Counted from the stretch's first letter, positions 15,852 to 26,075 are shown. The stretch is 64,000 nucleotides of DNA from an uncultured Tateyamaria sp. (GCF_947504105.1 NZ_CANNGP010000007.1:1-64000), one strand, 5' to 3'. Made by a program: numbers and translations. The notes: generated by a model from the sequence alone, not told the origin.

Positions 15852-15873
15852 AACATCTTCCAACTTGCCTTAT

Positions 15874-16464
15874 ATGAGCTTCATGAGCGGCGATAACATT
15901 GCACAACTGGTCTATCTGGGAACCTTCGCGCTGGTGCTGGGTGCCGGGTTTCTTCTGACCTCGAAACTCAAACTCGGGCAGACACTGCAAATGGCAGCGA
16001 TCTGGGCACTGATCTTTATTGGCGCCGTTGCGGTTGTCGGCCTTTGGGGCGACATCCAGGACGACCTGATGGCCAACCAGACCCGGTTCGACGACAACGG
16101 CACCATCACGATCCCGCGCAGCTTTGACGGGCATTACTATATGACCCTCGACATCAACGGTCAGTCCACCGATTTCATCGTGGACACCGGGGCCACGGAT
16201 ATCGTGCTGAACCGCACCGATGCCGCCGCCGCCGGACTGGACCCGGCGAATTTGCATTTTCTGGGCCGCGCCGCCACGGCCAACGGTGAGGTGCGTACTG
16301 CCCCCGTACGTCTTGATACGGTGACGATCGGGGCCCACGAAGACACGAATGTCCCCGCCGTCGTCAATGATGGCGAGCTGGGTCAATCATTGCTGGGAAT
16401 GGGGTACCTTCAACGCTGGGGCCGCATCGAAATCACGGGTGGAGAGATGAGGCTCAGCCGCTAG
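15874..16464 (+). CDS. Membrane-anchored retropepsin-like aspartic protease (clan AA)
   Basis: 196 residues. Two hydrophobic segments (about 10-27 and 39-57) anchor it; the rest is a single retropepsin-fold domain with the active-site motif FIVDTGATDIVLN and a later LGMGYLQRW stretch, as in the TIGR02281 family. A single copy of the Asp motif means it must dimerise to be active. The protease domain should face the periplasm. The frame is open far upstream into marC, but 15874 is the first ATG in the gap and gives a sensible membrane start; 15883 is an alternative. Confidence 0.87.
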   Translation: MSFMSGDNIAQLVYLGTFALVLGAGFLLTSKLKLGQTLQMAAIWALIFIGAVAVVGLWGDIQDDLMANQTRFDDNGTITIPRSFDGHYYMTLDINGQSTDFIVDTGATDIVLNRTDAAAAGLDPANLHFLGRAATANGEVRTAPVRLDTVTIGAHEDTNVPAVVNDGELGQSLLGMGYLQRWGRIEITGGEMRLSR

Positions 16465-16499
16465 ACGGCCAAGATTTTCTCAGGACAATCTCGCACCCA

Positions 16500-16955
16500 T
16501 CAGGTCTCGGCCTTCTTCTCCCACCGACCGCTTTCTTCGGACCAGTATTGCGCGGACGCACCCGCATCCTTCAACGCCTTCCATTGCGCGCGGGCGACGT
16601 CCAACGCAGCCGGATCATTGCCATCGAACAAAACGCACACGCGATCCAGCTTTGCCACTTCCTCGGCCGTGATCTCGGCCCCATCAATGGTCATCACGCA
16701 TGTGGCATCATTGGACGCAGGTCCGGTGGTCAGCAGGACCGGCTGATCTGCATCATGCGGACTGCCTGCCATGCCATGCGGCAGGAACCCTTCGTCCGCA
16801 CCCAGCCACAGTTTCTCATCCAGCCACCCAAGACGCCCCGCATCCGGCCCCCGCACGGCAACGCGCCAACCCGCTTGCAGGGCCTTGCCCAGAAGCATGC
16901 TCAGCGTGTCCTCGAGCGGTCGACGCGTCAGATGATAGAAATAGGCAGCCCCCAT
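16500..16955 (-). CDS. holC: DNA polymerase III chi subunit
   Basis: 151 residues from ATG 16955 (an earlier in-frame start at 16985 lies inside pepA). Opens GAAYFYHLTRRPLEDTLSML, the typical HolC N-terminus, with LLGKALQAGWRVAVR and LWLGADEGFLPHG following. Chi bridges the clamp loader and single-strand binding protein at the replication fork. The start is one base after the pepA stop, so the two are translationally coupled, as commonly seen in alphaproteobacteria. Confidence 0.9.
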   Translation of the reverse strand: MGAAYFYHLTRRPLEDTLSMLLGKALQAGWRVAVRGPDAGRLGWLDEKLWLGADEGFLPHGMAGSPHDADQPVLLTTGPASNDATCVMTIDGAEITAEEVAKLDRVCVLFDGNDPAALDVARAQWKALKDAGASAQYWSEESGRWEKKAET

Positions 16956-16956
16956 A

Positions 16957-18429
16957 TCACTCCGTCTCGTATCCATCGGCCACAAGGCGATTCAGTGCCA
17001 TCACCCCCCAGCCCGTCGCACCCGCGGGTGCCAACGCCGTCGTCGACTTGACCGAGGCAACGCCCGCAATATCCAGGTGGATCCAGGGTGTGTCCGGTTT
17101 CACGAAACGCTGCAGGAACTGTGCCGCGGTCACCGACCCTGCAGGTCGACCACCAATGTTCTTCATGTCTGCGATCCGGGACTTCAACATCTCATCATAG
17201 GCTTTGCCCAATGGCATCCGCCATGCGCCTTCGTGCTCTTTTTGCGCCGCCTTCAGGAAGGCGTTGCAGAAGTCATCGTTGTTGGAAAATACACCCGCAT
17301 TCTCGTGGCCCAGACCGATGATGATCGCCCCGGTCAACGTGGCCAGATCAACCATGCCTGCAGGCTCGAACCGCTCTTGCGCGTACCACATCACGTCACA
17401 GAGCACCAAACGCCCCTCGGCATCGGTATTGATGATCTCGACCGTGTCACCTTTCATCGAGGTCACCACATCTCCGGGCCGTGTCGCATTGCCCGACGGC
17501 ATGTTCTCCACCAGCCCGACCAGCCCCACGACATTGGCCTTGGCCTTGCGTTTGGCCAGCGCGCGCATTGTGCCTGCGACCACGCCGGCACCGCCCATAT
17601 CCATGGTCATGTCTTCCATGCCAGCCGCAGGTTTCAGACTGATACCGCCTGTGTCGAACACGACACCCTTGCCGACCAAAGCGAGTGGGGCGTCCCCCTT
17701 CGCGCCGCCATTCCACTGCATGACGACCACCTTTGACGGGCTGTCAGAGCCCTGCCCCACGGACAAGAGCGTGCGCATGCCCAGTTTCTCCAACGCGGCC
17801 TCGTCCAGAACTTCGACATCAAGTCCAAGATCCTTCATCTCGACCAGACGATTTGCGAACTCGGTCGTGGTCAGCACGTTGGCGGGTTCGTTGACCAGAT
17901 CACGGGTCATGAATGTGCCTTCGGCAATCGCCATGAGAGGGCCTGCGGCCGCCTCGGCGTCATCCGGTTTCGAGCACATGACCGTGACGCCGGTATCGTT
18001 GCCCTCGGCGTCGGTCTTGTGGGCCGAAAAATCGTAGTCGCGCAGTGTCAGACCAAAGGCGATTTCTGCCACCCGCCGTGCGCCATCGGCAGCAAACAGT
18101 ACGGCTTTGCCGCCCCGCACCTTGCCCAAGGCGGAACCGGCCTTGCGGGCCTCCTCAACGGAATGGTTGCGCGGCAGGCAGATCACATCAAGCGCCTCTG
18201 CCGCCAGCCCGACAGGCCAGCTGAACGTGGTGACCTGCCCCGCCTTGACCTTCTCAAAACCCGCACTGTCGACGAACCGCTGAACCGCCCCCTTGGTCAG
18301 CCGGTTTGCGCGGCGCGCGCTTTGCTCCAGCTTGCCTTCAGGCGTGACAATCACGGCCACCCGCCCTTCGTGGCCTGCAAGGGCGTCCAGATCTGTTGCG
18401 GTGAAGGTGACGGGGGTCAGGTCAGTCAT
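16957..18429 (-). CDS. pepA: Leucyl aminopeptidase (M17)
   Basis: 490 residues from ATG 18429; the frame is open to 18579 but GGAG lies six bases before this ATG (a directly preceding ATG at 18432 is too close). Two-zinc cytosolic aminopeptidase removing N-terminal residues from peptides. N-terminal macro-like domain, then the catalytic domain with the metal-site stretches GKGVVFDTGGISLKPAAGM and MDMGGAGVV and the family signature NTDAEGRLVL. Ends in the usual region PAGATGWGVMALNRLV. Divergent from lptF; followed by holC. Confidence 0.95.
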   Translation of the reverse strand: MTDLTPVTFTATDLDALAGHEGRVAVIVTPEGKLEQSARRANRLTKGAVQRFVDSAGFEKVKAGQVTTFSWPVGLAAEALDVICLPRNHSVEEARKAGSALGKVRGGKAVLFAADGARRVAEIAFGLTLRDYDFSAHKTDAEGNDTGVTVMCSKPDDAEAAAGPLMAIAEGTFMTRDLVNEPANVLTTTEFANRLVEMKDLGLDVEVLDEAALEKLGMRTLLSVGQGSDSPSKVVVMQWNGGAKGDAPLALVGKGVVFDTGGISLKPAAGMEDMTMDMGGAGVVAGTMRALAKRKAKANVVGLVGLVENMPSGNATRPGDVVTSMKGDTVEIINTDAEGRLVLCDVMWYAQERFEPAGMVDLATLTGAIIIGLGHENAGVFSNNDDFCNAFLKAAQKEHEGAWRMPLGKAYDEMLKSRIADMKNIGGRPAGSVTAAQFLQRFVKPDTPWIHLDIAGVASVKSTTALAPAGATGWGVMALNRLVADGYETE

Positions 18430-18592
18430 CATGTGCTCCGGTGTTCTGTTTGGAACAGACGTAACCCGGCGTTGCCGGGCTGACCAGCACATTGGACAGT
18501 TTAGGAGTTTTCCCCGCCGATCCCTTGGGGTAGGTTCGCGGCACACGCTGCCGCGTCCAAATGCAACAAGAAGACACAACCGGGGGGGGCCC

Positions 18593-19720
18593 TTGGTCAG
18601 ATTTGACCGCTATATGTTGTCACAGCTTCTGTGGCTCTTTGGCTTTTTCGCCCTTGTGCTGGTGGCCGTGTTCTGGATCAACCGGGCCGTACAACTGTTT
18701 GATCGCCTGATTGGCGACGGTCAAACGGCGCTTGTGTTTCTGGAATTCTCGGCCCTTGGCCTGCCACGCCTGATCACCACCGTTCTGCCCATCGCGACCT
18801 TTGCCGCCGCCGTCTACGTGACCAACCGGATGAACAATGAAAGCGAGCTGACGGTGATGCAGTCCACGGGATCATCCCCGTGGCGGCTGGCAAGGCCGGT
18901 TGCCGTCTTTGGACTGATTTCCGCACTGATGATGTCCGTACTCAGCCACGTGCTTGTACCCGCCGCCAGCGAACAGCTGTCCGAGCGCGAAATCGAAATT
19001 TCGCGCAATGTCACCTCGCGTCTGTTGACCGAAGGCGCATTTCTGAGCCCCACCGCAGGCGTTACGTTTTACACCCGTGCCATCAGTGAAGATGGCGTTC
19101 TGAAGGACGTCTTTCTCGCTGATCGCCGCGCTCCCAATGAGCGTGTGATCTATACCGCCGCCGAGGCATATCTGATACGAAATGGCGAGGGCACATCGCT
19201 GATCATGGTGGATGGTCTTGCCCAGCGTCTTGCGACCTCGGACAATCGCCTGTCGACGGCAAAGTTCCAGGATTTTTCCTTCGATATCTCCACGCTCATG
19301 AGCACGGACGAACAAATCGCCCCATCACTGCGATTCCTGCGGACCGACCTAATGATGACTGGCTGGGATTCGCTGGCGGATTCCCTTGGAACGACCCCTG
19401 GTTCCATCGCTGAGGAAGTGCACAACAGGTTCGCACGTGCTGCATTTTGCTTCGTGACAGCGATGATCGGGTTCGCGACACTTCTGGTGGGCGGCTATTC
19501 GCGCTTTGGCGTGTGGCGCGAGATTGTGATCGCCTTTCTGCTACTGATCGCACTCGATGGCATGCGCAGCACGCTGTCAGGTCCGGTGCTGGCGGATGCG
19601 CGCATGTGGCCAATTCTATACACACCGTCGGCCATTGGATTGGTTCTGATCATGGGACTGCTCTGGTTCACCGCGGGCGGTGGTGCTCGACTGCGCAGGA
19701 AGCGAGGTCGGGCCGCATGA
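18593..19720 (+). CDS. lptF: LPS export ABC transporter permease LptF
   Basis: 375 residues from a TTG start at 18593 just after a G-rich ribosome site; the sequence then reads VRFDRYMLSQLLWLFGFFALVLV, the normal LptF N-terminus. The longer frame upstream overlaps the pepA promoter side and does not look coding. Six membrane helices flank a periplasmic beta-jellyroll domain. With LptG and LptB2 it extracts LPS from the inner membrane and feeds it into the LptC-A-D bridge. Overlaps lptG by ATGA, first gene of the operon lptF-lptG-lptD-surA-pdxA-rsmA. Confidence 0.93.
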   Translation: MVRFDRYMLSQLLWLFGFFALVLVAVFWINRAVQLFDRLIGDGQTALVFLEFSALGLPRLITTVLPIATFAAAVYVTNRMNNESELTVMQSTGSSPWRLARPVAVFGLISALMMSVLSHVLVPAASEQLSEREIEISRNVTSRLLTEGAFLSPTAGVTFYTRAISEDGVLKDVFLADRRAPNERVIYTAAEAYLIRNGEGTSLIMVDGLAQRLATSDNRLSTAKFQDFSFDISTLMSTDEQIAPSLRFLRTDLMMTGWDSLADSLGTTPGSIAEEVHNRFARAAFCFVTAMIGFATLLVGGYSRFGVWREIVIAFLLLIALDGMRSTLSGPVLADARMWPILYTPSAIGLVLIMGLLWFTAGGGARLRRKRGRAA

Positions 19721-20814
19721 TCCTGCACCTTTATTTTGCGCGACGTTTCGCACTGGCCTTGCTGTCAATTGCTGCGGTTCTCATGGCCTTGGTTGTTCTG
19801 GTGGATCTGATCGAACAGACGCGCGACTTCGCGGGCTACGGCGTTGGGTTAGGACAACGCATTGGGCTTACCCTGCTCAACGTCCCCAAAACGCTCAATC
19901 AGATTTTACCGCTGATCATGATCCTTGGCACGGTCGCACTTTTTATTTCGCTGGCCCGATCATCCGAACTGGTGGTTACACGCGCTGCCGGAAGGTCGGC
20001 ATTGCGCTCACTTCTGAGCCCTGTGGCCGTGTCCATCGTTATCGGCATTCTGGCGACCACGACGCTGGGTCCCATCGTGGCGGCCACGTCCAAGCAATAT
20101 GCCACTCTCGCCGAAACTTACCGGTCAGGCGGCGTCTCGGCGGTATCGATCTCCAAAGAAGGGCTTTGGCTGCGGCAAGGGAGTGACATGGGCCAGACCG
20201 TCATCCGGGCCGCACGATCAAATGCCGACGCGTCAGTGCTTTATGATGTGACATTCGTTGCCTATGCGCGCGGCGGCGGCCCCATTCGCCGAATAGAGGC
20301 CGACAGCGCGGCGCTGCGGAACGGTGCGTGGTCGTTGCGCAATGCAAAGGCATGGCCGCTCGCAACCGGAATCAATCCCGAGGCAAATGCAGTTGAGCAG
20401 GCGGTCCTCGAAATTCCCTCGACGCTCACGCTTGAAGGCATACGTGAGCGTCTTGGCACACCGGCAGGCGTGTCAATCTGGGATATGCCTGAGTTTATCG
20501 CACAACTTGAGCAGGCCGGTTTTTCCGCACGCAAACATGTCGTGTGGATGCAATCCGAACTGGCCCGCCCATTCTTCCTCATGGGCATGGTTCTTGTTGC
20601 CGCAGCGTTCACGATGCGCCATACCCGATTTGGGGGCACCGGCACTGCTGTGCTGGCTGCGGTGTTGCTGGGGTTTGGTTTGTATTTCATCCGGAGCTTT
20701 GCACAGATACTGGGCGAAAACGGCCAGATACCAGTGCTTTTGGCAGCATGGGCACCACCCGTTGCTTCCATTCTGCTTGCGCTGGGCCTGCTCTTGCAGG
20801 CCGAAGATGGGTGA
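19717..20814 (+). CDS. lptG: LPS export ABC transporter permease LptG
   Basis: 365 residues from ATG 19717, whose ATGA contains the lptF stop. MILHLYFARRFALALLSIAAVLM is typical for LptG; the protein repeats the LptF layout of three helices, a periplasmic jellyroll (about 100-270) and three helices. Contains GYGVGLGQRIGLTLLNVPKTL in the coupling-helix region. Works as a heterodimer with LptF. The much longer frame that extends upstream is an artefact inside lptF. Confidence 0.93.
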   Translation: MILHLYFARRFALALLSIAAVLMALVVLVDLIEQTRDFAGYGVGLGQRIGLTLLNVPKTLNQILPLIMILGTVALFISLARSSELVVTRAAGRSALRSLLSPVAVSIVIGILATTTLGPIVAATSKQYATLAETYRSGGVSAVSISKEGLWLRQGSDMGQTVIRAARSNADASVLYDVTFVAYARGGGPIRRIEADSAALRNGAWSLRNAKAWPLATGINPEANAVEQAVLEIPSTLTLEGIRERLGTPAGVSIWDMPEFIAQLEQAGFSARKHVVWMQSELARPFFLMGMVLVAAAFTMRHTRFGGTGTAVLAAVLLGFGLYFIRSFAQILGENGQIPVLLAAWAPPVASILLALGLLLQAEDG

Positions 20815-20821
20815 CGTGCGG

Positions 20822-22999
20822 ATGATCATCAGACATATCATCACCGTTGCACTTCTACTGCTCGGTGCAGCTGGATACGCCAACGCACAGGCGCAGCCAG
20901 ATGCACCAACACCCCAGTCGGCGCCGGCTGTACTGGTTGCTGACGACATCGAAGTCACACGTGATCGCAGATTGATCGCCCGCGGCAATGTTGAGGCCTT
21001 TCAAGGCACCACACGGTTGAATGCCCAGTCGATCGAATACAACGCGGACACCGGGGCACTGACCATCACCGGGCCCATCGTGATCGACGATGGTGCGGGC
21101 ATCGTCATATTGGCCAGCCAGGCGGAGTTGAGCGAAGACCTTCAGAACGGGCTGCTGACGGGCGCCCGGCTTGTCCTGAATGATCAGTTGCAATTGGCAT
21201 CGGTGCAGATGAACCGTGTGGGCGGACGTTACACCCAACTTTACAAGACGGCCGTCACGTCCTGCCGAATTTGCGAGGATGACCCGCGCCCGCCCCTTTG
21301 GCAGATCAGAGCCAAGCGCGTTGTGCATGATAAGGAGGCGCGCCAGCTCTACTTTGATGGCGCGCAATTGCGTGTGCGGAACACGCCAATCATGTACCTA
21401 CCGCGCCTGCGGCTTCCAGACCCGACGCTCGACCGGGCATCCGGCTTCCTGTTTCCCGAAATACGGTCGAATTCGCGCCTGGGCACCGGCCTGAGGGTTC
21501 CGTATTTCATCAAGATTGGCGATCAAAGGGATTTGACGCTGACACCCTACTTGGCGAGCAACACCCGAACGCTTGAATTCCGGTACCGTCAGGCATTCAA
21601 GCGCGGGCGGATCATCGTGCAGGGCGCATATTCGGACGACGAACTACAACCCGATGATCAGCGTGGATATCTGTTTGCAGCAGGTGAATTTGCCTTGAAT
21701 CGTGGTTTCGTACTCGAATTCGACCTCGAATCCGTATCGGATGATTCCTACCTCAACGACTACGGCTTCTTTGGCAAAGACCGGCTGGATAGCACGATCC
21801 AAGTTTCCCGCACACGTCGGGATGAGTTCATCGAGCTCTCGTATGTCAATTTCAAGTCGCTGCGGGATGATGAGGATGACGATCTGCTGCCCTCGGATGT
21901 GGTTGATGTGCTCTATGAAAGACGCTTTCACCCAAGCCTTATTGGTGGCGAGATCCGCTTGTCAGCAGAAGCGCATGGGCACGAGCGACCCTCGAATGTG
22001 AACTTCGACGCCAACGGAGACGGCATCGTTGATGGGCGTGATGTCCTGCGTTTCAATTTCGAGGCGGAATGGCTGCGCACATATCAACTGGGCGGTTTGC
22101 AACTACAGACCGATCTTGGTGTTGCAGGCGACGTTATTCGGGTCACCGACGATGCCACCTTTGACGACGATAGTGGACTGGCCCCCAAAGTCGGTGTGAC
22201 CCTGCGCTACCCGCTTGTGCGGCGCGGAAACAACGGGGTGCGCCAGTTCTTTGAGCCGCTCGTTCAGTTGTCATGGGTTGGTGGTGATGGCCTGAACGTT
22301 CCAAATGAAGAAAGTACCCGGGTTGAGTTCGACGAGGGCAACCTGCTGTCGCTCAGCCGCTTTCCAGCCCCGGACAGACGGGAACGCGGCTGGGCCGTCG
22401 CCTATGGCGGCACCTGGGCGCGGCTTGATCCGGATGGATGGTCTGCGTCCGTGACGGCAGCACAGGTGCTGCGGGAAGAGGCACAAGCCGATTTCAATGA
22501 AACCTCGGGGCTTTCCGGCACAACGTCTGACTTTCTGCTGGCCGGAAAACTGGAATTTGACGGCGGACTTGCGATGTCGGGTCGTACATTGTTCAACGAA
22601 AGCTTTGACGTGGCCAAAGCGGAGATCCGCGGCGATTGGAGCAGTGAGCGCTTGGACATCGGCGGCAGCTACGTGTGGATCTCGGAAGATGAGGACATCG
22701 ACCTGCCCTCCCCGATTGGTGAAGTCACGTTTGACGGCGCGTACAAGATTGACCGGTTCTGGACCGCAAGTGCCAACTGGCGCTACGATTTGGATGAGGG
22801 GCGTGCCGCGACCGCGGGCGCTGGAATTGCCTATACAAATGAATGCGTACGCGTGGGGCTGTCAGTCAATCGCAGCTTCGCGGACTCGACAACTCTTGAG
22901 CCCTCGACCAGTCTGGGGTTATCAGTGTCCTTGCGCGGGTTTTCGGTGAACACCGGGGACCGGGTAGAAACACGATCATGCGGAAAGCGGGCGAAATGA
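20822..22999 (+). CDS. lptD: LPS-assembly outer-membrane protein LptD
   Basis: 725 residues from ATG 20822, which gives a clean signal peptide (MIIRHIITVALLLLGAAGYA, cut near ANAQA). ATG 20807, inside the end of lptG, would add five residues and cannot be excluded. An N-terminal OstA beta-jellyroll (VLVADDIEVTRDRRLIARGN onward, ~35-150) is followed by a C-terminal beta-barrel rich in alternating aromatic and polar residues, with a signature RVPYFIKIGDQRDLTLTPY. Inserts LPS into the outer leaflet with LptE. Cysteines: a CRIC pair in the jellyroll boundary and a C-terminal Cys for disulfide linkage (RSCGKRAK). Confidence 0.92.
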   Translation: MIIRHIITVALLLLGAAGYANAQAQPDAPTPQSAPAVLVADDIEVTRDRRLIARGNVEAFQGTTRLNAQSIEYNADTGALTITGPIVIDDGAGIVILASQAELSEDLQNGLLTGARLVLNDQLQLASVQMNRVGGRYTQLYKTAVTSCRICEDDPRPPLWQIRAKRVVHDKEARQLYFDGAQLRVRNTPIMYLPRLRLPDPTLDRASGFLFPEIRSNSRLGTGLRVPYFIKIGDQRDLTLTPYLASNTRTLEFRYRQAFKRGRIIVQGAYSDDELQPDDQRGYLFAAGEFALNRGFVLEFDLESVSDDSYLNDYGFFGKDRLDSTIQVSRTRRDEFIELSYVNFKSLRDDEDDDLLPSDVVDVLYERRFHPSLIGGEIRLSAEAHGHERPSNVNFDANGDGIVDGRDVLRFNFEAEWLRTYQLGGLQLQTDLGVAGDVIRVTDDATFDDDSGLAPKVGVTLRYPLVRRGNNGVRQFFEPLVQLSWVGGDGLNVPNEESTRVEFDEGNLLSLSRFPAPDRRERGWAVAYGGTWARLDPDGWSASVTAAQVLREEAQADFNETSGLSGTTSDFLLAGKLEFDGGLAMSGRTLFNESFDVAKAEIRGDWSSERLDIGGSYVWISEDEDIDLPSPIGEVTFDGAYKIDRFWTASANWRYDLDEGRAATAGAGIAYTNECVRVGLSVNRSFADSTTLEPSTSLGLSVSLRGFSVNTGDRVETRSCGKRAK

Positions 23000-24225
23000 G
23001 CGGTAAGAGAATTCGGCAATCGGTGATTGCTGCATGTGCCTTGGCACTGTGCACGGTGCAGGTGTCTGCACAGAACCTCTTTGCCCCGGTGGCGCAGGTT
23101 GATCAGCGCATAATCTCGGAATTTGAAGTGCAGCAACGTCAGCGATTTCTGCGGGTGCTGGGCGCAAGCGGCAGCAGTCGCGCCGAGGTCATCGAAGAAT
23201 TGATCCGGGACCGCCTGCGAGAGACTGAAACGCGCCAGGCGGGTATCGTTCTTGGCCCGGAAGAGTTGGCACAGGGATTAAGCGACTTTGCGGCACGCGC
23301 CGAGCTTTCGACCGAGGAATTTGTGCAAGGCCTTGCGAGCGAGGGCATCGCCGAGGAAACCTTCCGCGACTTCGTGAACGTGTCTTTGGTCTGGCGCGAC
23401 TACATCCGGGCCCGCTTTGGCAGTCGGGTGCAAATCGATGATCTTGAAATCGACCGCGCCGTTGCAACCGCACGCGGCAATTCCGGCATCGAGGTGTTGG
23501 TGTCCGAGATCATCATTCCTGCTCCGCCAGCCGAAGCCGAGCGCGTTCTTGAACAGGCGGAGTCCATTTCACAAACCACATCGGAAGCAGAGTTTTCGAA
23601 CTTTGCACGCCGCTTTTCTGCAACCGCGTCACGTGGCGCCGGTGGCCATTTGCCTTGGACCCCGATCAGCGACCTTCCCTCGGTCCTGCGCCCCCTTCTT
23701 TTGGCATTGGGTCCAGGTCAGGTGACCGCGCCACTGCAGATCCCCAATGCAGTTGCGCTGTTCCAGTTGCGCGATATCCGCGAAACCGAAGCACCTCAGC
23801 GGACGTTTGCATCCATTGAATACGCGGCCTACTACATCAATGGCGGTCGGACGCCTGAGGGGCTGGCAAAGGCCCGTGCCATTTCTGCCCGCGTGGATCG
23901 TTGCGATGACCTTTATGGCATTGCGCAGGGCCAACCGGAAAACGTGCTGGACCGCGGCAGCCTGCCGCCCGAAGAGATTCCGGACGACATCGCCATCGAA
24001 CTCGCCAAGCTTGACCCTGGCGAAGTATCGACAACGCTGACCCGTGCAGGTGGCAACACGCTGGTCTTCCTCATGCTCTGTGGCCGCACGCCGGCGCTGG
24101 AAGAGGATCAGGTCATCGACCGCAATGCCATCGCCACACAGTTGCGGAACCAGCGCCTGAACGCGTTTTCCGAAACGCTGCTGGCCGATCTGCGCGCCGA
24201 AGCAGACGTCCGCATCCTGGAATGA
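22996..24225 (+). CDS. surA: SurA-type periplasmic chaperone/peptidyl-prolyl isomerase
   Basis: 409 residues from ATG 22996, which overlaps the lptD stop as ATGA; an earlier ATG at 22978 would add six residues. Signal peptide QSVIAACALALCTVQVSAQ. SurA N-terminal chaperone helices (QVDQRIISEFEVQQRQRFLRV), then a parvulin domain (about 165-270: VLVSEIIIPAPPAEAE, SATASRGAGGHLPW, ALGPGQVTAPLQ). Guides outer-membrane proteins, including LptD, through the periplasm, which explains the operon. The second parvulin domain is degenerate. Confidence 0.87.
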   Translation: MSGKRIRQSVIAACALALCTVQVSAQNLFAPVAQVDQRIISEFEVQQRQRFLRVLGASGSSRAEVIEELIRDRLRETETRQAGIVLGPEELAQGLSDFAARAELSTEEFVQGLASEGIAEETFRDFVNVSLVWRDYIRARFGSRVQIDDLEIDRAVATARGNSGIEVLVSEIIIPAPPAEAERVLEQAESISQTTSEAEFSNFARRFSATASRGAGGHLPWTPISDLPSVLRPLLLALGPGQVTAPLQIPNAVALFQLRDIRETEAPQRTFASIEYAAYYINGGRTPEGLAKARAISARVDRCDDLYGIAQGQPENVLDRGSLPPEEIPDDIAIELAKLDPGEVSTTLTRAGGNTLVFLMLCGRTPALEEDQVIDRNAIATQLRNQRLNAFSETLLADLRAEADVRILE

Positions 24226-25184
24226 CCCCCCCTCCCGTCGCCATCTGTTGCGGCGAACCTGCGGGTATCGGCCCCGAAGTCGCAGCCAAGGCGTGGGCAG
24301 CGCTCCGACATGATGTGCCCATGGTCTGGATCGGTGACCCGCGCCACTTGCCGGACGGCATCCGATGGACTGAGGTAACACAATGCGCGGAAGCGGGTAA
24401 TGCCGAAGCGCTTCCAGTCCTGCGACATGATTTCCCGGCCACTTCCACGGCTGGTCAGCCCAATTTGGAAAACGCGCAAGGTGTCATTGACGTGATTGCG
24501 CGCGGTGTGGACCTTGTCACCAGCGGGATTGCTTCTGCCCTGTGCACGGCCCCCATCCACAAGAAAGTGCTGATGGACGGCGCTGGCTTCGCCTATCCCG
24601 GCCACACTGAATATCTAGAGGCGCTGACACAGGCGCCGCGCGCAGTCATGATGCTGGCCTCGGACGCATTGCGTGTCGTCCCGACCACGATTCACATCGC
24701 GCTGGAGGATGTGCCCGACGCCCTGACGCCCGACCTGCTGCGCACCACGATCTCGATCACCGCGCAGTCCCTGCGCGACCAATTCCACATTCACGATCCC
24801 CGCATTGCCGTCGCGGGCCTGAACCCTCATGCTGGCGAGGGCGGGAAAATGGGACGTCAGGAGCTGGACTGGATCGAAGCACTCGTTGCCGAGATCGCGT
24901 CTGAGGGTATCGCGGTTACCGGCCCATGGCCTGCCGACACGATGTTCCACACCGCAGTGCGCAGCAGGTATGACGCCGCCATCTGCATGTACCATGATCA
25001 AGCCCTGATCCCCATCAAGACACTGGACTTTGACCGCGGCGTGAACGTGACGCTGGGCCTCCCCATCATCCGCACCTCACCCGACCACGGCACGGCCTTT
25101 GACATCGCCGGGCGCGACATCGCCAATCCGACCAGTATGATCGAAGCAATCAAGCTGGCCCACCAGATGGCAGGTGGCACATGA
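24222..25184 (+). CDS. pdxA: 4-hydroxythreonine-4-phosphate dehydrogenase
   Basis: 320 residues, normal length. Catalyses NAD-dependent oxidation and decarboxylation of 4-phosphohydroxy-threonine in pyridoxal phosphate synthesis. Signatures: [15 protein letters not shown], the HTEYLEAL metal-binding His, [13 protein letters not shown], and the C-terminal [15 protein letters not shown] with [13 protein letters not shown]. Overlaps surA (ATGA) and rsmA (ATGA), matching the E. coli order surA-pdxA-rsmA. Confidence 0.96.
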   Translation: MTPPPVAICCGEPAGIGPEVAAKAWAALRHDVPMVWIGDPRHLPDGIRWTEVTQCAEAGNAEALPVLRHDFPATSTAGQPNLENAQGVIDVIARGVDLVTSGIASALCTAPIHKKVLMDGAGFAYPGHTEYLEALTQAPRAVMMLASDALRVVPTTIHIALEDVPDALTPDLLRTTISITAQSLRDQFHIHDPRIAVAGLNPHAGEGGKMGRQELDWIEALVAEIASEGIAVTGPWPADTMFHTAVRSRYDAAICMYHDQALIPIKTLDFDRGVNVTLGLPIIRTSPDHGTAFDIAGRDIANPTSMIEAIKLAHQMAGGT

Positions 25185-26023
25185 GTGCGATTGATGATCT
25201 GCCCCCCCTGCGCGATGTGATTGCGACCCACGGGCTGAGCGCGCGCAAGTCGCTGGGGCAGAATTTCCTTCTGGACCTGAACCTGACAGCCAAGATCGCC
25301 CGGCAGGCTGGAGATCTGAGCGGATCAGACGTGCTCGAGATCGGTCCCGGCCCCGGCGGGCTGACCCGCGGTCTGCTGTCCGAAGGCGCACGCAAGGTGC
25401 TGGCCATTGAAAAGGACGCGCGGTGCCTGCCTGCATTGTCCGAGATCGCGGAACGCTATCCCGGGCAGTTGCAGGTGATCGAAGGCGACGCGCTTGACAT
25501 TGACCCGTTGGCGCATCTGACACCACCGATCCGGGTGGCGGCAAACCTGCCCTATAATGTCGGCACCGAGCTTTTGGTACGTTGGCTGACACCCCCCACT
25601 TGGCCACCCTTTTGGCAGTCGCTCACGCTGATGTTTCAGCGCGAGGTGGCCGACCGGATCGTTGCGCAACCGGGTTCGAAAACCTATGGGCGCCTGGCTG
25701 TGCTGGCGCAGTGGCGGTCTGACGCACGGATCGTCATGTCGCTGCCGCCGGGTGCGTTTACACCACCGCCCAAGGTGTCCAGCGCCGTTGTGCATCTGAC
25801 GGCCCTGCCCGCCCCGAGGTTCGAGGCAGATGCGGCCGTTCTGAGCCGTGTGGTCGCTGCCGCCTTCAATCAAAGGCGCAAAATGCTGCGTGCCGCGTTG
25901 AAGGGCACGGCACCGGACATCGAAGACCGGCTGATCACTGCCGGGATCAAGCCGACAGACCGGGCGGAGCAAGTGCCGCTTGAAGGGTTCTGCGCCCTTG
26001 CACGTGAAGTGGCCAAAGGCTGA
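25181..26023 (+). CDS. rsmA: 16S rRNA (adenine-1518/1519-N6)-dimethyltransferase
   Basis: 280 residues. Dimethylates two adjacent adenines near the 16S rRNA 3' end. Family motifs: [20 protein letters not shown]-binding [16 protein letters not shown], and the catalytic [25 protein letters not shown] near the end is also typical. Start ATG overlaps the pdxA stop. Last gene of the lpt operon; a bidirectional-looking hairpin follows. Confidence 0.96.
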   Translation: MSAIDDLPPLRDVIATHGLSARKSLGQNFLLDLNLTAKIARQAGDLSGSDVLEIGPGPGGLTRGLLSEGARKVLAIEKDARCLPALSEIAERYPGQLQVIEGDALDIDPLAHLTPPIRVAANLPYNVGTELLVRWLTPPTWPPFWQSLTLMFQREVADRIVAQPGSKTYGRLAVLAQWRSDARIVMSLPPGAFTPPPKVSSAVVHLTALPAPRFEADAAVLSRVVAAAFNQRRKMLRAALKGTAPDIEDRLITAGIKPTDRAEQVPLEGFCALAREVAKG

Positions 26024-26053
26024 AACAAGAAAGGGCGCGCCACTGGCACGCCC
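26023..26053 (-). terminator. Rho-independent terminator of the DUF4167 gene
   Basis: On the minus strand GGGCGTGCC (26053-26045) pairs with GGCGCGCCC (26041-26033) around AGT with one G-T pair, followed by TTTCTTGTTT. It sits 22 bases past the DUF4167 stop and 10 bases past the rsmA stop, so it separates the convergent genes. Confidence 0.75.
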
Positions 26054-26075
26054 CGTTTCGAATATCTGGCAAGAC

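Noticed and set aside
15144-15863. Minus-strand 239-residue frame opposite marC
   Set aside because: It is Gln/His-rich antisense of a membrane protein gene and has no ribosome site.
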